64,000 nucleotides of DNA, taken from Clostridium saccharoperbutylacetonicum N1-4(HMT) (GTDB taxonomy: Bacteria; Bacillota; Clostridia; Clostridiales; Clostridiaceae). The first letter of the stretch is position 1. Every line of letters starts with the position of its first letter. The stretch lies in the NCBI RefSeq assembly GCF_000340885.1, contig NC_020291.1, positions 738,501 through 802,500 on the forward strand. Reading direction: 5' to 3'. The position numbers and the translations under genes are program-made. The notes under the pieces were generated by a model that saw only the letters and a list, made by a program, of their open reading frames with translations, made no database searches and was not told the DNA's origin. Of the stretch, positions 1 through 8,198 are shown in pieces.

Positions 1-375
1 GTTAAGTTGAATCTTATGGCTAAAGTTTTCATCACGATGTGTAAAACAATAACTTAAATCTGTTTTATTAGAAGAAATAGCTTTTAAAAAATCTGGATGA
101 ATAGAAATTACTATACGCTCATGAATCATCTTATTTATTTGAGAAACATAGTGGCTCTCAAATTGATTTATAACAAATAAATCTCCAGGATTAATATCGT
201 AGAGTTTATTATCAATCAAAAATTGCTTTCCACCAGAAATAGAATAATAAACTTCGTAACAATCATGGATATGGATAGACATTGTTTCTTCCTCAGTATG
301 TAAGTGTGCAATTGAAAAATACTTGTTTTCTATACAATTATTAATAGATTCTTTGCAGGATGTAAATTCTTTCAT
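1..375 (-). CDS. AraC-family transcriptional regulator, N-terminal part (runs off the window)
   Basis: The minus strand is open for 125 codons from ATG at 375 to the window edge, with a GAGGTAAC ribosome binding site just upstream. The translation begins MKEFTSCKESINNC and contains the cupin-like sensing core of AraC regulators (HIHDCYEVYYSISG near residues 52-65, then YDINPGDLFVINQ near 74-86). The C-terminal helix-turn-helix pair must lie outside the window, so DNA binding is inferred from family architecture. It is divergent from the dhuD-dhuI pair at 869, with a ~308-bp repeat element between them, and is the likely local regulator, probably sensing a sugar or uronate. Which ligand cannot be told. 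Confidence 0.82.
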   Translation of the reverse strand, partial: MKEFTSCKESINNCIENKYFSIAHLHTEEETMSIHIHDCYEVYYSISGGKQFLIDNKLYDINPGDLFVINQFESHYVSQINKMIHERIVISIHPDFLKAISSNKTDLSYCFTHRDENFSHKIQLN

Positions 376-438
376 ATTTGTTACCTCACTAATTAGTATG
401 TAAGTGTTAGTTTAACATTTAGTATTTGTTTTAAGTAT

Positions 439-747
439 AGATATCCCAATTAATAATCAAACTTATAGACGGAATATAAATCTATTATTGAGAAATTATA
501 ATCGTAACACTACACTAGAAATCCGATATATTTTTCTGGAACAGGCATATGAAATTGAGCTGTTGAAGGTTATTGATGGGAGCTTGTTTCATTTCAGCTT
601 GTCAAGATTTTATATCTGGAACACGCTGAAATGACGATAAGCTCACATTTAGAACCTTCCAGCGAAAATTTCATTAGTCCTGCAGAAGACAAATATATTG
701 GATTTCGGTAAGTTACCACATAAGTCTAATTAATGCTTTGTATATCT
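439..747 (-). repeat. MITE-like long-hairpin repeat, copy 1
   Basis: First of three copies, inverted relative to those at 13178 and 30677. It begins and ends with GATATC-like termini followed by imperfect terminal inverted repeats of about 30 bp (AATCAAACTTATAGAC on one side, ATAAGTCTAATT on the other). Inner segments are also complementary: GAGCTTGTTTCATTTCAGC pairs with GCTGAAATGA...TAAGCTC, and GAAGGTT with AACCTTC, so the whole element can fold on itself. It has no coding capacity. It fills most of the gap between the AraC gene and dhuD; the remaining bases upstream of 869 contain TATAAT-like sequence suitable for a promoter. Confidence 0.85.
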
Positions 748-868
748 ATATTATAATTATTACTTCAATATTTGCAATATTTTAGAGAAAATATAACAAG
801 AAATAGTAAAAGTATGAGAGTATAATTAGAATATAATATAAATAGTATCAATTTAGGAGGAAGATTTC

Positions 869-1672
869 ATGGATATAATTAAGAATTTTTCATTAGAAGG
901 AAAAATAGCATTAGTAACAGGAGCATCATATGGTATTGGATTTGCCATTGCAAAATCATATGGACAAGCAGGAGCTACAGTTGTTTTTAACGATATTAAC
1001 CAAGAATTAGTTAATAAGGGATTAGAAGCTTATGCTGCAGAAGGAATAAAAGCTCATGGATATGTATGTGATGTTACAGATGAAGAAGCAGTACAAGCAT
1101 TAGTTGCTAAAATAGAAAAAGAAGTTGGAGTTATTGATATTCTTGTTAACAATGCAGGAATAATTAAGAGAATTCCAATGCTTGAGATGAAGGCAGCAGA
1201 TTTTAGACAAGTTATAGATGTAGATTTAAATGCTCCATTTATAGTTTCTAAGGCAGTAATACCTGGAATGATTAAAAAAGGGCATGGAAAAATAATTAAC
1301 ATTTGTTCTATGATGAGTGAATTAGGAAGAGAAACAGTTTCAGCTTATGCAGCAGCTAAAGGTGGACTTAAGATGTTAACTAGAAACATAGCATCTGAAT
1401 ACGGTGAATATAATATCCAATGTAACGGAATTGGGCCTGGATATATAGCTACACCACAAACAGCACCACTTAGAGAAGTTCAACCAGATGGATCTAAGCA
1501 CCCATTTGATCAATTTATAATTGCAAAAACTCCAGCTGCACGTTGGGGAACAGCAGAAGATTTAACAGGGCCAGCAATATTCTTAGCTTCTGATGCATCA
1601 GACTTTGTAAATGGTCACGTATTATATGTAGATGGTGGAATCTTAGCTTATATTGGAAAACAACCACAATAA
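869..1672 (+). CDS. dhuD: SDR-family reductase, DhuD / gluconate 5-dehydrogenase type
   Basis: A 267-residue short-chain dehydrogenase with the NAD(P)-binding motif TGASYGIG (residues 17-24), NNAG at 94-97 and the catalytic S147, Y160 and K164. Databases usually call such proteins gluconate 5-dehydrogenase, but the sequence and its pairing with an RpiB-like isomerase match the streptococcal DhuD that reduces the keto-uronate formed by DhuI to 2-keto-3-deoxygluconate during glycosaminoglycan or pectin breakdown. A GGAGGAAG ribosome binding site precedes the ATG. It is co-transcribed with dhuI (16-nt gap). No 2-keto-3-deoxygluconate kinase or aldolase follows, so the later steps must be encoded elsewhere. 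The reaction is inferred by homology. Confidence 0.85.
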   Translation: MDIIKNFSLEGKIALVTGASYGIGFAIAKSYGQAGATVVFNDINQELVNKGLEAYAAEGIKAHGYVCDVTDEEAVQALVAKIEKEVGVIDILVNNAGIIKRIPMLEMKAADFRQVIDVDLNAPFIVSKAVIPGMIKKGHGKIINICSMMSELGRETVSAYAAAKGGLKMLTRNIASEYGEYNIQCNGIGPGYIATPQTAPLREVQPDGSKHPFDQFIIAKTPAARWGTAEDLTGPAIFLASDASDFVNGHVLYVDGGILAYIGKQPQ

Positions 1673-1688
1673 TATAGGGGGAAGTAAG

Positions 1689-2324
1689 ATGAAGATAGCT
1701 TTAATAAATGAAAATAGTCAAGCAAGTAAGAATCCAATGATATATGAAACATTAAAAAAGGTAGTAGAACCAAAAGGTCATGAAGTATTTAACTATGGAA
1801 TGTATGGTGTAGAAGGAGAAGCACAATTAACATATGTTCAAAATGGTATCTTAGCAGCAATTTTATTAAATTCAGGAGCAGCTGATTATATAATAACAGG
1901 ATGTGGAACTGGAGAAGGTGCAATGTTAGCTTGCAACTCATTCCCAGGAGTATTATGTGGTCACGTAGTAGATCCTTCAGATGCATATATGTTTGCACAA
2001 ATTAATGATGGAAATGCAATAGCATTACCATTTGCAAAAGGATTTGGATGGGGTGCTGAATTAAATCTTGAATATATATTTGAAAAGTTATTCCAAGGTG
2101 AAAGTGGACAAGGATATCCAAAAGATAGAGTTATTCCTGAACAAAGAAATAAGAAAATATTAGATGAAGTTAAAAAAGTTACACATAAGGATATGGTAAC
2201 AATTTTAAAGGAAATAGATCAAGATTTATTAAAGGGTGCAGTAAGCGGAGAAAAGTTCCAAGAGTATTTCTTTAATAATTGTAAATGCAAAGAAATAGAA
2301 GCTTATATTAAAAGCATATTATAA
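1689..2324 (+). CDS. dhuI: RpiB/LacA/LacB-family sugar isomerase, DhuI type
   Basis: This 211-residue protein belongs to the ribose-5-phosphate isomerase B/LacAB fold, with the characteristic GCGTGEG loop at residues 71-77. It has a C-terminal extension (about residues 150-211) that true RpiB proteins (~150 residues) lack but streptococcal DhuI (4-deoxy-L-threo-5-hexosulose-uronate ketol-isomerase) has. I take the start at 1689 because TAGGGGGAAG lies at the right distance; an in-frame start at 1653 would overlap dhuD and lacks a binding site. Its place behind dhuD supports a uronate route. Simple pentose-phosphate isomerisation is the alternative. Confidence 0.82.
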   Translation: MKIALINENSQASKNPMIYETLKKVVEPKGHEVFNYGMYGVEGEAQLTYVQNGILAAILLNSGAADYIITGCGTGEGAMLACNSFPGVLCGHVVDPSDAYMFAQINDGNAIALPFAKGFGWGAELNLEYIFEKLFQGESGQGYPKDRVIPEQRNKKILDEVKKVTHKDMVTILKEIDQDLLKGAVSGEKFQEYFFNNCKCKEIEAYIKSIL

Positions 2325-2437
2325 AAACAATTGGAACTATATTGGAAAGTATAAGTTGCTAGGATTGCTTAGTTGATGCAATATGCTTTGCAGATTCTAA
2401 TAATGGATACTCCAATGCCTAAAAACTGATATATTTT

Positions 2438-2477
2438 AAAGGACTAGAAGTTTTTTACACTAGTCCTTTTATTTTTT
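2438..2477 (+). terminator. Intrinsic terminator after dhuDI
   Basis: AAAGGACTAG pairs perfectly with CTAGTCCTTT across a 12-nt loop and is followed by TATTTTTTC. It closes the dhuD-dhuI transcription unit. Confidence 0.85.
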
Positions 2478-2569
2478 CTCATTGCTCTTTTTATATTTTG
2501 CACTACAACCAAGAAGTTGGTAAATCTCAAAAAGATTGATTTTAACTATTCTCAAGCCTTACTTTTTTA

Positions 2570-3145
2570 TCAAGTGATAGCGATGCTGTAGAGAATTTTT
2601 TCTACTTCTTGAATTAATTTTTCTTCCGATATTTTCTTTTTTTGCATGAGCCACCATCCGATCGTGTGAATTATTGCACCAGTGAAAAAAGATGCGACTA
2701 TTTCAGGAGATGCGGGCACAGCAATGCCTTTTTTTATACCAATTTTAATTTTATCTGTAATATCAAAAATAATTTGTTCTGAAAGTATGTCAAGAAGTGT
2801 AGAAAGTAAATTACTACCTAATACCATATGGACAAATTGTTCATGTTCTCTTAAAAAATTCAAAATATGATGAATAATGCTGATATAAAAAGAATATGAG
2901 GCTATATAATCCGCTGAAGCAGGATTTATTGCATCAAAATCAGTTTGTAGCTGACAAACAAAAAAACGAAAAAACTCATATTTATCTGCAAAGTGCTTAT
3001 AAAATGTTGTTCTTCGAATCATTGCTTTTTTACATAATTCATTTACTGTTATATCTTCAAAATGTTTCTCACTCATAAGCTGCAAAAAAGCTTCTGTTAA
3101 TGATTTATATGTACGGATAATCCGTAAGTCATATTTATCTTTCAT
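2570..3145 (-). CDS. TetR/AcrR-family transcriptional regulator
   Basis: This 191-residue protein has an N-terminal TetR helix-turn-helix (DITVNELCKKAMIRRTTFYK, about residues 31-50, then HFADKYEFF) and a helical ligand-binding C-terminal region. It is transcribed divergently from the flavoprotein gene at 3302, and the 156-bp gap holds an inverted-repeat candidate operator. It is therefore the likely repressor of the 3302-6590 cluster and of itself. The ligand is unknown but presumably is a substrate of that cluster. Confidence 0.88.
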   Translation of the reverse strand: MKDKYDLRIIRTYKSLTEAFLQLMSEKHFEDITVNELCKKAMIRRTTFYKHFADKYEFFRFFVCQLQTDFDAINPASADYIASYSFYISIIHHILNFLREHEQFVHMVLGSNLLSTLLDILSEQIIFDITDKIKIGIKKGIAVPASPEIVASFFTGAIIHTIGWWLMQKKKISEEKLIQEVEKILYSIAIT

Positions 3146-3250
3146 TTTATTCTCCTTTTCGGAAACAGATTAGTATAGGTTGTTTCTTATCTATCAAAAC
3201 TAGTTGATTTGACCGTTGAATTGATAATAGAAATATTCTACACTTAAAAA

Positions 3251-3282
3251 TATCACATGTCAATTATTAACACATGTTGATA
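3251..3282. promoter_or_regulatory. Candidate TetR operator upstream of the flavoprotein cluster
   Basis: An imperfect inverted repeat, TATCACATGT near 3251-3260 and ACATGTTGATA near 3272-3282, sits in the divergent gap about 20 bp upstream of the 3302 start. Its position suits repression by the neighbouring TetR protein; binding is inferred only. Confidence 0.4.
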
Positions 3283-3301
3283 AATAAGGGAGGTAAGGCA
3301 A

Positions 3302-4693
3302 ATGAACACAAGTGCATTATTTGAGCCAATTCAAATTGGCAATGTAGAATTGAAAAACAGGATTGCGATGTCACCAATGAATATGGGCTACACAGGGTCG
3401 GAAGGTTATGCAAGTGAGGAATCAAATGCATGGTATGCGACTAGGGCAAGAGGAGGCTTTGGCCTTATCATTACAGAATGTGTAGTAGCAAATCCTTATC
3501 CATGGCGTGGCAGTGATTCACTTAATCCCCTATTATGTGACAGTCAAAAGAAATACCGCTATTTAAGCCAAATGGCCGATGTTATTCATTCATATAAGGG
3601 GACGAAAGTGTTTATGCAGCTTTCTCCAGGTTGGGGACGGCAAGGGCATCCGGATATGGTGCATGAGGGCATTGCTTCTGGAGCTCCTTCAGCCATTCCT
3701 ATGGAAACAGATTTGCGTAATCTAAACAATGGTTGGGCTAAACAGCTTAAAAGAGTCGGTATAACTCTGATTGATGAGCTTGGAGGCATTGAAAAATTCA
3801 AGAGCCTTAGTGATGAAGAGTATGAGGATGTAAAAACCATGGCCTTTAGTTACTTAAAAAAGAATGCTCCAGAACTTTTTCATGCACTTAAAGGAGATAT
3901 TCCACGAGAACTTACTATTGAAGAAATAGAGAAGATGGAGGAATTCATGGTGGAGCAGGCCTGTGCTGTTTATAAGCTGGGATATGATGGTGTAGAACTC
4001 CATACGCCTCACGGATATCTTATGCATCAATTCTTGTCACCACGATCTAATCATCGTACAGACTTGTATGGTGGAAGCACTGAAAATCGTGCGCGTATAG
4101 TTACAAATATTATTGAGCGTATTAGAAAAAAAGTTGGTCCGGAAAAAGTATTGGGTTGTCGTCTTTCTGGTGATGAGTTGATGCGAGGTGGTTTAGAGCA
4201 TGAAGAAGTTTGCAAGCTTATCAAAATTTTTACTGATGCAGGCGCAAATTATTTTAATGTATCACAAGGCTGTTATGAAAATCCTGGAGCAGGATTCGCA
4301 CCTGATGGTGAAAATGACTTTACACATTGGTCACCTGGTTTTAAAAAGGCCAGCGGAGGATTGCCGGTAATCACACCAAATTTTATTAATCCGGAAACGG
4401 CAGTTGAAGCAATTGAGAGTGGAATGACCGACATTATTTCATTGGGCCGTCAATCTATTGCTGATCCTTACTGGCCTGCAAAGGTGAAAGCTGGACGTTG
4501 TGAAGATATTGTAAAATGCATTCGCTGTCAGCAATGCTACATGAATTTGTTTGAGTCCCGTTGGATTCGTTGTGCTACGAACCCTACCGCAGGTTTTGAA
4601 AAGTATTATCCAGAGCTTTGGCAGGATGATGGTTTAATGGATGTACGTGCAAAAAAATTTATGGATAAACGAGAAGGTTTATCCCTCATATAA
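3302..4693 (+). CDS. Old-yellow-enzyme-type NADH:flavin oxidoreductase with Fe-S motif, lacking the C-terminal FAD/NAD domain
   Basis: The N-terminal FMN-binding barrel is clear (FEPIQIGNVELKNRIAMSPM; HTPHGYLMHQFLSPRSNHRTD; YGGSTENRAR). A 2,4-dienoyl-CoA reductase/2-enoate reductase type Fe-S motif follows with C406, C409, C412 and C424 (CIRCQQC...CATNP). Relatives of the BaiCD/2-enoate reductase group normally run to 640-670 residues with a second FAD/NAD(P) domain; this one stops at residue 463 soon after the cluster. There is also an extra stretch of roughly 55 residues in the barrel between SAIP and PRELTIEEIE. It should reduce an activated C=C bond, but electrons would have to come from a partner. 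The gene is noticeably more GC-rich than its surroundings. Confidence 0.85.
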   Translation: MNTSALFEPIQIGNVELKNRIAMSPMNMGYTGSEGYASEESNAWYATRARGGFGLIITECVVANPYPWRGSDSLNPLLCDSQKKYRYLSQMADVIHSYKGTKVFMQLSPGWGRQGHPDMVHEGIASGAPSAIPMETDLRNLNNGWAKQLKRVGITLIDELGGIEKFKSLSDEEYEDVKTMAFSYLKKNAPELFHALKGDIPRELTIEEIEKMEEFMVEQACAVYKLGYDGVELHTPHGYLMHQFLSPRSNHRTDLYGGSTENRARIVTNIIERIRKKVGPEKVLGCRLSGDELMRGGLEHEEVCKLIKIFTDAGANYFNVSQGCYENPGAGFAPDGENDFTHWSPGFKKASGGLPVITPNFINPETAVEAIESGMTDIISLGRQSIADPYWPAKVKAGRCEDIVKCIRCQQCYMNLFESRWIRCATNPTAGFEKYYPELWQDDGLMDVRAKKFMDKREGLSLI

Positions 4694-4709
4694 GAAAGGA
4701 GCGACTAAA

Positions 4710-5720
4710 ATGAGCGAAAAATATTTTGATGATGGTTTCTTTAAAATAGATCCAGAATGCCATTTAATGGGCAATATGGAACCGATTAATCACTTTCCAG
4801 GCGTGAAAATGTGGTGGCAATCAATTGATAGTGCTACACGTCCCATATTACAAGGGTCACCGAAAGAGCTTCAAGATATGCTGGAACCTTGGGAATTTCA
4901 AAAAAATACGGATCCTGAAAATATTATCCGCGCAATGGATAAATACGGTGTGGATATTGCATGTCTTCTACCTGAATCAATGATGGATACTACGGGATAT
5001 TCCAGTCGTTGGTGCACAAATGGTGCTACATGGGAGGTTGTTCAAAAACATCCCGACCGTTTTATCATTGAGCCGAATCTTTCTCCTATTAAACATAGAG
5101 GAGTAGATAATGCTATATGGGAGATGGAATATTGGGTAGAGCGTGGTGCTAAGATATTTAAATACTATCCGCCAGAGGATACCTATATTAATGATCCAGA
5201 GTTATGGCCATTTTATAAGAGGGCTGAAGAATTAGGCATCGTGTTAGACATTCACACAGGTTTTTCATGGGTACCACCTGGAAAGAGCAAACATTGCCTG
5301 CCTATACAGCTTGATGATGTTGCTCGTGATTTCCCAAACTTAAAGCTTGTAGCCTTTCACATGGGGTATCCATATTGTGATGATCTCAATATGGTAGCAA
5401 TGGGACATCCTAATGTGTATTTATGTTTGAGTCTGCTTGTACCTTGGGCAATAACTGCACCATATAAATTTGGAAAAATCCTTGGAGAAGCAATGCGATT
5501 TGTAGGACCAGACCGTATTATTTGGGGGACAGACAGTGCAGGATTTGGTGCTCAGATTGGTGCAGCAGTGATGGGATTGCGCAACTTCCAAATACCTGAT
5601 GAATTACAATGGCAATATGGTTATTTACCTTTATCCGATGAGGACAAACACAAGATTTTTGGAGGTAATCTAGCTGAACTGTTAGGGATTGATTCCACTG
5701 TACGACGTATCAGCAAATGA
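4710..5720 (+). CDS. Amidohydrolase-2 (ACMSD-like) decarboxylase/hydrolase
   Basis: This 336-residue TIM-barrel protein of the COG2159 amidohydrolase-2 group carries the metal-binding pattern of ACMSD/gamma-resorcylate decarboxylases: E16-x-H18 (PECHL), H182 (IHTGFSW), H217 (FHMGYP) and D275 (WGTDSAG). Such enzymes decarboxylate aromatic or unsaturated carboxylic acids with Zn or Mn, and some are hydrolases. I chose ATG 4710, behind AGAAAGGAGCG; an in-frame start at 4641 would overlap the previous gene. With the upstream enoate-reductase-like protein and the downstream SDR it suggests catabolism of a cyclic or unsaturated carboxylate. The substrate cannot be deduced. Confidence 0.8.
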   Translation: MSEKYFDDGFFKIDPECHLMGNMEPINHFPGVKMWWQSIDSATRPILQGSPKELQDMLEPWEFQKNTDPENIIRAMDKYGVDIACLLPESMMDTTGYSSRWCTNGATWEVVQKHPDRFIIEPNLSPIKHRGVDNAIWEMEYWVERGAKIFKYYPPEDTYINDPELWPFYKRAEELGIVLDIHTGFSWVPPGKSKHCLPIQLDDVARDFPNLKLVAFHMGYPYCDDLNMVAMGHPNVYLCLSLLVPWAITAPYKFGKILGEAMRFVGPDRIIWGTDSAGFGAQIGAAVMGLRNFQIPDELQWQYGYLPLSDEDKHKIFGGNLAELLGIDSTVRRISK

Positions 5721-5828
5721 TGGTGAGTTCTATATTAAATGGTAAGATGAAAAGTTGTAATTATGTAGTTTTATAGTGGGTCGCAAAAGACGGGCTTGAA
5801 ATTAAATTTTATGAAAGGAGATAAAAAA

Positions 5829-6590
5829 ATGCATAAATTCGAAGGTAAATATGCTATTGCTACAGGTGGGACGGATGGCATTACAAAGGAAAGTATTATC
5901 TGTATGGCAAGGAAAGGATTAAGTGGTGCCATAATCGCTGGTAGAAATGAAGAACGAGGTATAAAAGCCGCTGAAGAAATCAAAAAGTTAACTGGTTGTG
6001 AGTGTTATTATGTTCAGACTGATGTTTCAAAACCAGAGGATATAGTAAACTTATTTAAAGTAGCAAAATCGAAATTCCCTACTATTCAAATTTTAGTAAA
6101 TGGTGCAGGAGTATGTCCATCAATGCCAATTGAAACTATTGATGCACAAGAATGGGACAGGGTAATGAATATTAATTTAAGAAGTATGCACCTATGTATA
6201 CTAGAAGCTCTTAAGTTTATGAAACCACAGAAATATGGAAAGATAATAAATGTCTCTTCTGCTGCAGGTAGAATTGGTGGGACTGAATCATCTATAGCCT
6301 ATTCTGTATCGAAAGGTGGAATGATTACTGCTACTAAATGTTATGCAAAAGCATACGGTGTTTACAATATTAATGTAAATAGTATCTGTCCAGGTGCCAT
6401 TAAAACAAATATGATTGCTGATTTTACTTATGCAAATGCTCCAGAATCCTTAATTAAAAAAATCATTCCGTTGGGTAGATTAGGAAAAGTTGAAGATTGT
6501 AGTGGAGTTATAGAATTTCTAGCTAGTAATGATTCAGATTACATCACTGGATGTAGCATAGATGTAAATGGTGGAGTATTCATGAATTAA
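5829..6590 (+). CDS. SDR-family oxidoreductase with atypical glycine motif
   Basis: This 253-residue short-chain dehydrogenase resembles 3-oxoacyl-ACP reductases: NGAG at 91-94, catalytic S143, Y158 and K162, and C-terminal DVNGG. The cofactor loop reads TGGTDGIT (12-19), where the last glycine of the usual TGxxxGIG is threonine, which may alter cofactor binding. The start at 5829 follows GAAAGGAG. It is 108 bp behind the amidohydrolase gene and more AT-rich than the two genes before it, so it may have joined the cluster separately. Its substrate is unknown; the context suggests a hydroxyl/keto intermediate of the same pathway. Confidence 0.82.
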   Translation: MHKFEGKYAIATGGTDGITKESIICMARKGLSGAIIAGRNEERGIKAAEEIKKLTGCECYYVQTDVSKPEDIVNLFKVAKSKFPTIQILVNGAGVCPSMPIETIDAQEWDRVMNINLRSMHLCILEALKFMKPQKYGKIINVSSAAGRIGGTESSIAYSVSKGGMITATKCYAKAYGVYNINVNSICPGAIKTNMIADFTYANAPESLIKKIIPLGRLGKVEDCSGVIEFLASNDSDYITGCSIDVNGGVFMN

Positions 6591-6693
6591 AAAATAATGT
6601 TTTTTACGGCTCTGGGCATATTAATATTTCCGCAAGCTCTTAATGAGCGATTTCATGAATGTTCAGTTGCTTTCATGAAAGAAGTTTTTAATT

Positions 6694-6733
6694 TTAAAGG
6701 CATGGTTAATACACTATGCCTTTAAGATTTTTC
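6694..6733 (+). terminator. Intrinsic terminator
   Basis: TAAAGGCAT and ATGCCTTTA pair across a short loop and are followed by AGATTTTTCC. It ends the 3302-6590 transcription unit. Confidence 0.7.
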
Positions 6734-6761
6734 CTGTATAATTCCACTTAAATGGCTTTGC

Positions 6762-6789
6762 TAGATTTTATAATATGTTATAAAATCTA
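6762..6789. repeat. Perfect 12-bp hairpin near transposase remnants
   Basis: TAGATTTTATAA and TTATAAAATCTA are perfect inverted repeats around a 4-nt loop. Without a T-run it is a poor terminator. Subterminal hairpins are typical of IS200/IS605 ends, and a decayed fragment of that type lies 440 bp downstream, so it may be an old element end. The rest of the 6591-7586 gap holds the two transposase fragments listed next. Confidence 0.45.
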
Positions 6790-6923
6790 ATATCTTGGCC
6801 TCAGATTCATGGACTGATTTAAAAATTGCACACCTACTTAATATTTTTCAGCTTAATATACTGAGCCAAATTTCAATTTAATTTAACCATAACGTATATT
6901 TGGGAATATAAACTATTCTTATA

Positions 6924-7180
6924 CTATGAGTTCCATTTTCTAAAAAAGCTTGTCTTGTTTTCATACTTTCTAGTATTCCTTAGTGACCTTTTTTTGCCTA
7001 AATCTTTTTTAGTTCCACATTGATTTAACATATATTTAACACAACTTTCAGACTTATGTGCATTTAATTGATCCATTACAAATATGTATTTATCATTATG
7101 GACAAGAGAAATTACATTTGATATATGTTTTAATTTCTATTCACGTGATTTAAATCCACCATCTTTAGACGGTATAAGCT
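6924..7180 (-). pseudogene. Decayed IS630-type transposase fragment
   Basis: On the minus strand the region reads SNVISLVHNDKYIFVMDQLN followed by AHKSESCVKYMLNQCG and ends at a stop at 6924. The pattern (F/I)VMDQLNxHKS is the catalytic aspartate region of IS630-family DDE transposases. An in-frame TAG at 7137-7139 splits it from the upstream stretch KDGGFKSRE, where relatives have tryptophan, so TGG to TAG is a likely nonsense change. Only about 80 codons of the ~340-residue enzyme remain and no terminal repeats are evident. Confidence 0.7.
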
Positions 7181-7227
7181 TTTAGCTTTTTAAGAAAATG
7201 TAAATATGATCATACTAATTACAAAGG

Positions 7228-7413
7228 CAAGGAATTAGTAATGGATGAGTACAATAAGGGCAGTCAACTGTATATGACATAAAATATCGTGCTATATGCA
7301 TAACAAAATACGGACATAAAGTATTGCAAAAACTGATATCTTCAAGATTACGAGAACCAATTCGGCAACATTTGTGGTTAGGAGGATACTTTTGTGCAAA
7401 GAGATGTTTTTGA
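7228..7413 (+). pseudogene. Decayed IS200/IS605 TnpA fragment
   Basis: From 7261 the plus strand reads QSTVYDIKYRAICITKYGHK and continues VLQKLISSRLREPIRQHLWL then GGYFCAK before a stop. This matches the N-terminal half of IS200/IS605 TnpA (VYDIKYHIVWxTKYRYKVL...GYF), but the HUH histidines and catalytic tyrosine are missing, and the upstream codons are in another frame. It is a non-functional remnant. The flanking bases up to 7577 contain an A-rich tract and AT-rich sequence that may hold the promoter of the next operon. Confidence 0.7.
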
Positions 7414-7586
7414 AGTGATTTGTATAAAACAAAGATTGTTAAAAAAATAGTTATTCTTTCAATAGCAAAAAAAAAAGCTTATAATAAAATAGAATACTGA
7501 TTGCGACTATAATCTACAAAGGTTTACAAAGAATCTTTTATATTAAGTTTGATAAAGAGAGTAATATTTTAAGAGGTGTGATAATA

Positions 7587-7997
7587 ATGAAAACTGAGCA
7601 AGGATTAGTAATTGAAGTGGATAACGATATTGCAAAAATAAGAGTTGGGAGGCATAGTGATTGTAAAAATTGTGGTGCTTGCCCAGGTGATAATAGTATA
7701 ATTATAAGTGCAAATAATACAGTAGGAGCAAAACCTGGACAAAGAGTAGCTTTTGAAATGAAGGATGTAAATGTTTTAAGAGCAGCCTTTATTGTGTTCA
7801 TTTTTCCATTGATTGCTGCATTTATAGGTGTATTATTAGGAATGTTTATTGGAGATTATCTTCAACAAGATGGATTTTATTATGAGATATTTGGAGGAAT
7901 AATAACTTTTGCATTATCTTTGGTATTTGTAAAAGCATTTGATAAAGCTGAAAAAGCAAGCGCTAAGTCACAACCTGTGATTATTGAAATTTTATAA
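7587..7997 (+). CDS. RseC/MucC-family membrane protein preceding the Rnf operon
   Basis: The 136-residue product has the RseC layout: a short N-terminal domain with cysteines C26, C29 and C32 (CKNCGAC), then two membrane segments (about 62-90 and 100-118). RseC-type proteins are associated with the SoxR-reducing system, whose core is Rnf-like, and they occur next to rnf operons in clostridia; the cysteines may bind Fe-S or act in redox sensing. I use ATG 7587, 9 nt behind AAGAGGTG, rather than GTG 7578, which would overlap that site. About 200 bp without a gene separate it from rnfC. Confidence 0.82.
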   Translation: MKTEQGLVIEVDNDIAKIRVGRHSDCKNCGACPGDNSIIISANNTVGAKPGQRVAFEMKDVNVLRAAFIVFIFPLIAAFIGVLLGMFIGDYLQQDGFYYEIFGGIITFALSLVFVKAFDKAEKASAKSQPVIIEIL

Positions 7998-8198
7998 AAG
8001 ATAACTAGTATTATTAAAATGAACAAAACGAAATAAATAAATCATAATTTTGAGTAAAAATTTATGAACATATCCAAAATAGAATTTATATTCTCACTTT
8101 TTTTATTTATCAAACTGATAGAAGGATTATTTTTTGCAATAAATTTAATAAGTATATGTAATAAGTTGTTAATTGAAAAATTTGTGAGGTGATCATTA

